A DNA stretch of 64,000 bases. Origin: Acanthacorydalis orientalis. Its lineage: Eukaryota; Arthropoda; Insecta; Megaloptera; Corydalidae. Below are positions 37,601-46,367 of the stretch, one piece after another. The DNA lies in NCBI GenBank assembly GCA_034766995.1, contig CM068323.1, positions 1,809,588 through 1,873,587 of the forward strand, in the 5' to 3' direction. Each line of letters begins with the position of its first letter. The stretch's first letter is position 1. A program made the translations under genes and the position numbers. The notes beneath the pieces were generated by a model. It had not been told where the DNA came from and did not search any database. It worked only from the letters and a program-made list of their open reading frames with translations.

Positions 37601-40600
37601 CGAGTCGCGATGTCTTAGCGAGTCGCGATGTATTAGCGAGTCGCGATGTCTTGGCGAGTCGCGATGTCTTGGCGAGTCGCGATGTCTTAGCGAGTCGCGA
37701 TGTTTTAGCGAGTCGCGATGTCTTAGCGAGTCGCGATGTCTTAGCGAGTCGCGATGTATTAGCGAGTCGCGATGTCTTAGCGAGTCGCGATGTATTAGCG
37801 AGTCGCGATGTTTTAGCGAGTCGCGATGTCTTGGCGAGTCGCGATGTCTTAGCGAGTCGCGATGTTTTAGCGAGTCGCGATGTCTTAGCGAGTCGCGATG
37901 TCTTAGCGAGTCGCGATGTATTAGCGAGTCGCGATGTCTTAGCGAGTCGCGATGTCTTAGCGAGTCGCGATGTTTTAGCGAGTCGCGATGTATTAGCGAG
38001 TCGCGATGTCTTAGCGAGTCGCGATGTATTAGCGAGTCGCGATGTCTTGGCGAGTCGCGATGTTTTAGCGAGTCGCGATGTCTTAGCGAGTCGCGATGTC
38101 TTAGCGAGTCGCGATGTATTAGCGAGTCGCGATGTCTTGGCGAGTCGCGATGTTTTAGCGAGTCGCGATGTCTTAGCGAGTCGCGATGTATTAGCGAGTC
38201 GCGATGTCTTAGCGAGTCGCGATGTTTTAGCGAGTCGCGATGTCTTAGCGAGTCGCGATGTATTAGCGAGTCGCGATGTATTAGCGAGTCGCGATGTTTT
38301 AGCGAGTCGCGATGTCTTAGCGAGTCGCGATGTCTTAGCGAGTCGCGATGTCTTAGCGAGTCGCGATGTTTTAGCGAGTCGCGATGTCTTAGCGAGTCGC
38401 GATGTCTTAGCGAGTCGCGATGTCTTAGCGAGTCGCGATGTATTAGCGAGTCGCGATGTCTTAGCGAGTCGCGATGTTTTAGCGAGTCGCGATGTCTTAG
38501 CGAGTCGCGATGTCTTAGCGAGTCGCGATGTTTTAGCGAGTCGCGATGTCTTAGCGAGTCGCGATGTATTAGCGAGTCGCGATGTATTAGCGAGTCACGA
38601 TGTCTTAGCGAGTCGCGATGTATTAGCGAGTCGCGATGTATTAGCGAGTCGCGATGTCTTAGCGAGTCGCGATGTCTTGGCGAGTCGCGATGTCTTAGCG
38701 AGTCGCGATGTCTTAGCGAGTCGCGATGTTTTAGCGAGTCGCGATGTCTTAGCGAGTCGCGATGTCTTAGCGAGTCGCGATGTATTAGCGAGTCGCGATG
38801 TCTTAGCGAGTCGCGATGTATTAGCGAGTCGCGATGTATTAGCGAGTCGCGATGTATTAGCGAGTCGCGATGTCTTGGCGAGTCGCGATGTTTTAGCGAG
38901 TCGCGATGTCTTAGCGAGTCGCGATGTATTAGCGAGTCGCGATGTCTTGGCGAGTCGCGATGTTTTAGCGAGTCGCGATGTCTTAGCGAGTCGCGATGTC
39001 TTAGCGAGTCGCGATGTATTAGCGAGTCGCGATGTCTTAGCGAGTCGCGATGTTTTAGCGAGTCGCGATGTCTTAGCGAGTCGCGATGTATTAGCGAGTC
39101 GCGATGTATTAGCGAGTCGCGATGTATTAGCGAGTCGCGATGTCTTAGCGAGTCGCGATGTTTTAGCGAGTCGCGATGTCTTAGCGAGTCGCGATGTTTT
39201 AGCGAGTCGCGATGTATTAGCGAGTCGCGATGTCTTAGCGAGTCGCGATGTCTTAGCGAGTCGCGATGTTTTAGCGAGTCGCGATGTCTTAGCGAGTCGC
39301 GATGTCTTAGCGAGTCGCGATGTATTAGCGAGTCGCGATGTCTTAGCGAGTCGCGATGTATTAGCGAGTCGCGATGTATTAGCGAGTCGCGATGTATTAG
39401 CGAGTCGCGATGTCTTGGCGAGTCGCGATGTTTTAGCGAGTCGCGATGTCTTAGCGAGTCGCGATGTCTTAGCGAGTCGCGATGTCTTGGCGAGTCGCGA
39501 TGTTTTAGCGAGTCGCGATGTCTTAGCGAGTCGCGATGTATTAGCGAGTCGCGATGTCTTGGCGAGTCGCGATGTTTTAGCGAGTCGCGATGTCTTAGCG
39601 AGTCGCGATGTCTTAGCGAGTCGCGATGTATTAGCGAGTCGCGATGTCTTGGCGAGTCGCGATGTTTTAGCGAGTCGCGATGTCTTAGCGAGTCGCGATG
39701 TATTAGCGAGTCGCGATGTCTTAGCGAGTCGCGATGTTTTAGCGAGTCGCGATGTCTTAGCGAGTCGCGATGTATTAGCGAGTCGCGATGTATTAGCGAG
39801 TCGCGATGTATTAGCGAGTCGCGATGTCTTAGCGAGTCGCGATGTTTTAGCGAGTCGCGATGTCTTAGCGAGTCGCGATGTCTTAGCGAGTCGCGATGTC
39901 TTAGCGAGTCGCGATGTATTAGCGAGTCGCGATGTCTTAGCGAGTCGCGATGTTTTAGCGAGTCGCGATGTCTTAGCGAGTCGCGATGTCTTAGCGAGTC
40001 GCGATGTTTTAGCGAGTCGCGATGTCTTAGCGAGTCGCGATGTATTAGCGAGTCGCGATGTATTAGCGAGTCACGATGTCTTAGCGAGTCGCGATGTATT
40101 AGCGAGTCGCGATGTATTAGCGAGTCGCGATGTCTTAGCGAGTCGCGATGTCTTGGCGAGTCGCGATGTCTTAGCGAGTCGCGATGTCTTAGCGAGTCGC
40201 GATGTTTTAGCGAGTCGCGATGTCTTAGCGAGTCGCGATGTCTTAGCGAGTCGCGATGTATTAGCGAGTCGCGATGTCTTAGCGAGTCGCGATGTATTAG
40301 CGAGTCGCGATGTATTAGCGAGTCGCGATGTATTAGCGAGTCGCGATGTCTTGGCGAGTCGCGATGTTTTAGCGAGTCGCGATGTCTTAGCGAGTCGCGA
40401 TGTATTAGCGAGTCGCGATGTCTTGGCGAGTCGCGATGTTTTAGCGAGTCGCGATGTCTTAGCGAGTCGCGATGTCTTAGCGAGTCGCGATGTATTAGCG
40501 AGTCGCGATGTCTTGGCGAGTCGCGATGTTTTAGCGAGTCGCGATGTCTTAGCGAGTCGCGATGTATTAGCGAGTCGCGATGTCTTAGCGAGTCGCGATG

Positions 40601-43305
40601 TTTTAGCGAGTCGCGATGTCTTAGCGAGTCGCGATGTATTAGCGAGTCGCGATGTCTTAGCGAGTCGCGATGTATTAGCGAGTCGCGATGTCTTAGCGAG
40701 TCGCGATGTTTTAGCGAGTCGCGATGTCTTAGCGAGTCGCGATGTATTAGCGAGTCGCGATGTATTAGCGAGTCGCGATGTATTAGCGAGTCGCGATGTC
40801 TTAGCGAGTCGCGATGTTTTAGCGAGTCGCGATGTCTTAGCGAGTCGCGATGTTTTAGCGAGTCGCGATGTATTAGCGAGTCGCGATGTCTTAGCGAGTC
40901 GCGATGTCTTAGCGAGTCGCGATGTTTTAGCGAGTCGCGATGTCTTAGCGAGTCGCGATGTTTTAGCGAGTCGCGATGTCTTAGCGAGTCGCGATGTTTT
41001 AGCGAGTCGCGATGTATTAGCGAGTCGCGATGTCTTAGCGAGTCGCGATGTCTTGGCGAGTCGCGATGTCTTAGCGAGTCGCGATGTTTTAGCGAGTCGC
41101 GATGTCTTAGCGAGTCGCGATGTCTTAGCGAGTCGCGATGTATTAGCGAGTCGCGATGTCTTAGCGAGTCGCGATGTATTAGCGAGTCGCGATGTTTTAG
41201 CGAGTCGCGATGTCTTGGCGAGTCGCGATGTCTTAGCGAGTCGCGATGTTTTAGCGAGTCGCGATGTCTTAGCGAGTCGCGATGTCTTAGCGAGTCGCGA
41301 TGTATTAGCGAGTCGCGATGTTTTAGCGAGTCGCGATGTCTTGGCGAGTCGCGATGTATTAGCGAGTCGCGATGTATTAGCGAGTCGCGATGTCTTAGCG
41401 AGTCGCGATGTTTTAGCGAGTCGCGATGTCTTAGCGAGTCGCGATGTCTTAGCGAGTCGCGATGTTTTAGCGAGTCGCGATGTCTTAGCGAGTCGCGATG
41501 TATTAGCGAGTCGCGATGTATTAGCGAGTCACGATGTTTTAGCGAGTCGCGATGTATTAGCGAGTCGCGATGTCTTAGCGAGTCGCGATGTCTTAGCGAG
41601 TCGCGATGTTTTAGCGAGTCGCGATGTCTTAGCGAGTCGCGATGTTTTAGCGAGTCGCGATGTCTTAGCGAGTCGCGATGTTTTAGCGAGTCGCGATGTA
41701 TTAGCGAGTCGCGATGTCTTAGCGAGTCGCGATGTCTTGGCGAGTCGCGATGTCTTGGCGAGTCGCGATGTCTTAGCGAGTCGCGATGTCTTAGCGAGTC
41801 GCGATGTATTAGCGAGTCGCGATGTCTTAGCGAGTCGCGATGTTTTAGCGAGTCGCGATGTCTTAGCGAGTCGCGATGTCTTAGCGAGTCGCGATGTATT
41901 AGCGAGTCGCGATGTCTTAGCGAGTCGCGATGTATTAGCGAGTCGCGATGTTTTAGCGAGTCGCGATGTCTTGGCGAGTCGCGATGTCTTAGCGAGTCGC
42001 GATGTTTTAGCGAGTCGCGATGTCTTAGCGAGTCGCGATGTCTTAGCGAGTCGCGATGTTTTAGCGAGTCGCGATGTCTTAGCGAGTCGCGATGTATTAG
42101 CGAGTCGCGATGTATTAGCGAGTCACGATGTCTTAGCGAGTCGCGATGTATTAGCGAGTCGCGATGTATTAGCGAGTCGCGATGTCTTAGCGAGTCGCGA
42201 TGTCTTGGCGAGTCGCGATGTCTTAGCGAGTCGCGATGTCTTAGCGAGTCGCGATGTTTTAGCGAGTCGCGATGTCTTAGCGAGTCGCGATGTCTTAGCG
42301 AGTCGCGATGTTTTAGCGAGTCGCGATGTCTTAGCGAGTCGCGATGTCTTAGCGAGTCGCGATGTATTAGCGAGTCGCGATGTCTTAGCGAGTCGCGATG
42401 TATTAGCGAGTCGCGATGTTTTAGCGAGTCGCGATGTCTTGGCGAGTCGCGATGTCTTAGCGAGTCGCGATGTTTTAGCGAGTCGCGATGTCTTAGCGAG
42501 TCGCGATGTCTTAGCGAGTCGCGATGTTTTAGCGAGTCGCGATGTCTTAGCGAGTCGCGATGTCTTAGCGAGTCGCGATGTATTAGCGAGTCACGATGTC
42601 TTAGCGAGTCGCGATGTCTTAGCGAGTCGCGATGTATTAGCGAGTCGCGATGTCTTAGCGAGTCGCGATGTCTTGGCGAGTCGCGATGTCTTAGCGAGTC
42701 GCGATGTCTTAGCGAGTCGCGATGTTTTAGCGAGTCGCGATGTCTTAGCGAGTCGCGATGTCTTAGCGAGTCGCGATGTTTTAGCGAGTCGCGATGTCTT
42801 AGCGAGTCGCGATGTCTTAGCGAGTCGCGATGTATTAGCGAGTCGCGATGTATTAGCGAGTCGCGATGTCTTAGCGAGTCGCGATGTCTTGGCGAGTCGC
42901 GATGTCTTAGCGAGTCGCGATGTCTTAGCGAGTCGCGATGTATTAGCGAGTCGCGATGTTTTAGCGAGTCGCGATGTCTTGGCGAGTCGCGATGTCTTAG
43001 CGAGTCGCGATGTCTTAGCGAGTCGCGATGTTTTAGCGAGTCGCGATGTATTAGCGAGTCGCGATGTCTTAGCGAGTCGCGATGTTTTAGCGAGTCGCGA
43101 TGTCTTAGCGAGTCGCGATGTTTTAGCGAGTCGCGATGTATTAGCGAGTCGCGATGTATTAGCGAGTCGCGATGTCTTAGCGAGTCGCGATGTATTAGCG
43201 AGTCGCGATGTATTAGCGAGTCGCGATGTCTTGGCGAGTCGCGATGTTTTAGCGAGTCGCGATGTCTTAGCGAGTCGCGATGTTTTAGCGAGTCGCGATG
43301 TTTTA
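22624..43305 (+). repeat. 18-bp minisatellite array, 1,149 units
   Basis: An uninterrupted head-to-tail array of GCGAGTCGCGATGTNTTA, where N is C, T or A. The last base is A or, less often, G. Length is 20,682 bp = 1,149 x 18, with no indels detectable from the phase at both ends. Rare variants are TCACG for TCGCG in about 20 units, AATCGC near the left end and GATATA once at about 36,928. The variant order is not random: long identical blocks recur (for example 25,441-26,340 with 29,761-30,660, 31,021-31,920 and 38,041-38,940). That is a higher-order structure from unequal exchange or segmental amplification. Every standard unit holds a TCGCGA palindrome and three CpGs. There are no spacers, so it is not CRISPR. 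Confidence 0.98.
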
Positions 43306-43383
43306 GAATGTCCGCGGGGCTATTTAAAAACTAAAACAAGTATATGTGAAAATTTTTTGTTATTTTCAAAAAATCTACATTAG
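22642..43383 (+). other. ~6,900-codon open frame in the array (probably not a gene)
   Basis: One frame translates as (ASRDVL)n and stays open from a stop at 22,600 to TAG at 43,381-43,383, ending with about 30 non-repeat residues. The unit contains no in-frame ATG; the first possible start is a GTG at 22,642. Because 18 is divisible by three, openness is inherited by every copy. The plus frame ESRCLS and the minus frame RHRDSL are also open throughout. No splice, promoter or Kozak evidence is visible. Against dismissal: the common variants (GTC/GTT/GTA and TTA/TTG) are all synonymous in this frame. Confidence 0.3.
43306..43330 (+). repeat. Right-hand parent repeat fragment
   Basis: GAATGTCCGCGGGGCTATTT follows the last 18-mer, with TCCG at 43,311. 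It is the same spacer as on the left side, in direct orientation. Past this point the sequence becomes AT-rich abruptly, so the parent tandem ends here. Confidence 0.9.
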
Positions 43384-43778
43384 TTTCGGATATTCAAGGA
43401 ATATTACTTTTATAATAGCTGAATTAAAAATTAAAAATTGTTATAAGTGTATAATCTTATTTAAAATTGATATAAGTGTATAATCTTATTATATCAGACA
43501 TATCTCCATCGGACTGTCGTCTATTTTTGTCTTTCGGCAATCGTACGCGCGATAAACAACTTAATATAATGGAGTGGTGTTAAAAATGGAGGTGTTTACG
43601 TTTTTTGAAAATAAAAATAATCGGTTTTCTAAAATCAAATTTGCAAATTATCTTCTCGTCAGTTGACGGTTGTTCGTTGCGAACGTGGATGTTTCGATGG
43701 TTAACGTCGTTTTATGTAACAATGCGCACGAGTGTTTTTTTCTCGATTCGAAAACTACATTCTCGGTCGTCCGTCCGA
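43331..43778. other. AT-rich flank, no gene recognised
   Basis: A short AT-rich segment with a small local repeat, TATAAGTGTATAATCTTATT, at about 43,442 and 43,471. I see no other motif. Confidence 0.5.
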
Positions 43779-43873
43779 GCCTGGAACTAACCAGACCCGG
43801 CACTGCTTAACTCCGGTGATCGGACGGGTTCCGGTGTCGCTCCAGTGCTGCTTCAGTCCCGCGCGGTCGTTTT
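43779..43873 (-). pseudogene. 5S rRNA-like fragment
   Basis: Read on the minus strand, it contains GTCCGATCACCGGAGTTAAG then CAGTGCCGGGT and GGTTAGT. This closely resembles the central part of animal 5S rRNA (..CGTCCGATCACCGAAATTAAGCAGCGTCGGGC.. class), including the box A region of the internal promoter. The 5' part (43,837-43,873) is more diverged and seems to carry an insertion. The last ~45 nt, including box C, are absent. It is either a truncated 5S pseudogene or the head of a 5S-derived SINE. Confidence 0.75.
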
Positions 43874-43900
43874 GATTAGGATATATATATATATATATAA

Positions 43901-45600
43901 TGAAAAATCAAGTTAAGGAACACAGCAAGAAGATTATAGCAGAGGACTAGAGAAGATCAATATAGATGGATAAGAAATAATCTATCGGATGACCTCAGAC
44001 AAGATTTGTTCGAACTAAGAAATAACATATGGCAAAATCGCCTGAAGAACATACAAATCAGAAACACAAATTAATGGGAAACCATGACAATTATGAAATT
44101 AAATAGAAGAGTTCCCGTTCCACCCTTAAAGAATGATGACTGTACATATACATTCGATAACAGAGGCAAAGCAGAGAAAATTGCAGATCACTTTGAATAA
44201 TTCCATCGTGCAAATGAAGACCTCGGTAGCAATCCATCTGAACAGTACACTACAAACACTATTAAAACTTGGAAAATAATAGTTGGAGTTAAAGAAATAA
44301 CCGAGAACATAGAATACACCACGCCGAAAGAAGTCGAAACGATAATCAGAAGTTGTTAACCGAAGAAAGCTCCGGGAATAGATAACATACAGAATAAAGT
44401 TTACAATACCTACCGCGGAAGGCGGTCGTGGTGTTAACAAATATTATAAACGTGTCATTGAAATTCCGACATTTCTCACAGGTTTGAAAACATGCTAAGA
44501 TTCTGGCGATCAAAAAACAATATAAAAAGGGAGATTACAAGACAAGTTACAGACCGATTGGTCTACTATCAACCATGAGTAAAGTCCTCGAGAAGGTTAC
44601 ATTAGCCAAGATTCAGAAATACGAAGAAAAATCGAAAAATATACATCGAGAACGTCTCAAGATCGAATTCGAAACGATTCTCAACAGGAATGAACCTATT
44701 AGATATAGAAAACATTTTTTACACCGTGTGGCACGATGGACTCATAAGAAACAGATAGATTACAGGATTCTCACATATCTGATTAAAATAATCGATGGGT
44801 ATCTCAGGGATAGAATGTTCCACATGGAAGTAGAAGGAGAGAGATCGGTAAATAAAGCAGTCGCAGCTGGAGTACTTCAGGTTCGATGCTGGGGCCAGTG
44901 TTATTCAATAATAATATAAATGACGTCCCGACGACGCCAAAAACTGAACTAGCGTTATATGGAGATGACACGGTAATCTTTAACGTCAGGAACAAATTTA
45001 CACTCAGTAGTAGGAAGACTACAATAAACGCTAGATAAACAAATCAAATATTTCAAGAAATGGAAATTGAAAGTAAACGAAACTAATACCGAGGCAATTA
45101 CATTCTCAAGGAAAAGGAGAGACGACCCAAGAAAGCTTAAAGTTAACGATACTCAGGTGGAATGGAGAAAATCAATTAAATATCTATACGTGCACCTAGA
45201 TAGAATACTATTGTATAGAGAGAACGTTATACAAGTCAAGAAGATGGTAATCGCGGTCACATCAACGATATATGGCATGATGTCATCAAGAAGCCAGCTT
45301 ACCACTGAAAATAAGCTACTACTTTACAAAATGGCGATAAGATCGCTCATGATGTACGCAGCATTCATTTGGAAGAAGTCAAGAAAATAAAAATTATGAA
45401 CATACAAAGAATACAGAACAAGATCCCACGCATAACACTACATAGACCTCACACCCAAAAAATAAGATTACTTCACGTGGAGGCGAATGTTGATACAAGA
45501 TTACATTATGAAAACAAGTTTGAAATTTTATTAGCCTAAGACCCACGACAAAAAATTTATTGAAAACTTAAGATAGCCAAAAACAGTTTATATCTATGTA
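43901..45600 (+). pseudogene. Jockey-like non-LTR retrotransposon relic
   Basis: Disjoint plus-strand frames give reverse transcriptase blocks in order: KAPGIDNIQNK at about 44,365; SYRPIGLLSTMSKVLEKV at 44,540-44,600; GYLRDRMFHMEVEG and AAGVLQ at about 44,800-44,880; NDVPTTPKTELALYGDDTVIF at 44,917-44,980, carrying the catalytic DD (Tyr-Gly-Asp-Asp, usually YADD). The C-terminal region reads IQRIQNKIPRITLHRPH at about 45,400-45,450. Many stops and frameshifts make it non-functional. The 5' end (endonuclease, ORF1) is not seen. The frame at 44,575-44,919 is its longest open piece. Confidence 0.85.
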
Positions 45601-45918
45601 ACCGGCTTGGCCGAAGGCAACGCAGAGCGAAACATATTTTATCGTATCACTTCGCCAGTTAAAAATGCGATTTTGCTTTGAGTACGGGGTGGGTGATTTT
45701 ATTACTAACTTCCCTTTTTCCTTTAATCATGATTACTAGGTTTTTTTTAAATTTTTCCTAGCAAATAAATTGAAGTTTAAATTTTGAATTCAAGTTATAA
45801 AAGAATAGAAATAAAAATTGGTTGTCTGGGAAGACTGGTTCCCAGGAACGATCAAATTAAAGCAGATGTCTACAGACATTATTAGAAGAGAAGAACCATC
45901 AATAAAACTAATCAAAAA

Positions 45919-45920
<2 letters not shown>
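45601..45920. other. No feature recognised
   Basis: Mixed sequence between the LINE relic and the (TA)n tract. It could be LINE 3' UTR, but I see no poly-A tail or paired repeat to prove it. Confidence 0.4.

Positions 45921-45950
<30 letters not shown>
45921..45950. repeat. (TA)n tract at gypsy 2 insertion site
   Basis: A TA run directly next to the low-coordinate LTR. A matching TA run lies beyond the other LTR at 51,041-51,072, so the element went into a TA microsatellite and its exact ends are blurred by a few bases. Confidence 0.93.
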
Positions 45951-45956
<6 letters not shown>

Positions 45957-46333
45957 GTGTTTATTAATCTTTTATTATATTACTTATATTGTTGATGAAA
46001 TAATAACTAAACTGTGTTTCACTGTAAAACAAGATTTTTATTATTTACATATTTACACATAGAAATTATAGTTTATCTATAATAAATGCTCACCTGTAAA
46101 ACAAGAAACGACATTAAAAGCTATTATTTCACAATGATTTATTTTAAACAATTACTATTTGGTCAAACGATTGTTATTGATTAATTATCATGCTCCGCGT
46201 GGCTTTTCTATCTCTTTCCATCTCTCATCAGCTGTCGCGGTCAGTCGTCTTGTTCTACACAGGCATGCGCAGTATTCATATAGCATGAAAATAGATTTTA
46301 AAAGGGATACGATAAATCGTATTACTTTTATAT
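45951..46333 (-). repeat. 3' LTR of gypsy element 2
   Basis: It is the same 383-bp sequence as 50,658-51,040, without any indel (constant offset 4,707). On the plus strand it runs from TATAATGTGTTTATTAATC to CGTATTACTTTTATAT. The ends are ambiguous by a few bases because the target is TA-rich. Confidence 0.97.
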
Positions 46334-46346
46334 CTTCCCCCCTCGG
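46334..46346 (-). promoter_or_regulatory. Polypurine tract
   Basis: On the minus strand CGAGGGGGGAAGA abuts the 3' LTR, the position expected for the plus-strand DNA primer of an LTR retrotransposon. Confidence 0.85.
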
Positions 46347-46367
46347 GACACAAATAGATGTATAAGA

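Noticed and set aside
22624..43305. CRISPR array
   Set aside because: The repeats are contiguous with no unique spacers, no cas genes are present, and the context is eukaryotic.
22624..43305. Telomeric repeat tract
   Set aside because: The unit is not a TTAGG-type motif and both flanks continue into ordinary sequence. An unusual telomere-derived origin cannot be excluded, but nothing here supports it.
22642..43383. A real giant repetitive protein gene of about 6,900 residues
   Set aside because: There is no in-frame ATG, the 18-bp period makes openness automatic, and two other frames are equally open. I kept the synonymous-variation pattern as a finding but do not call a gene.
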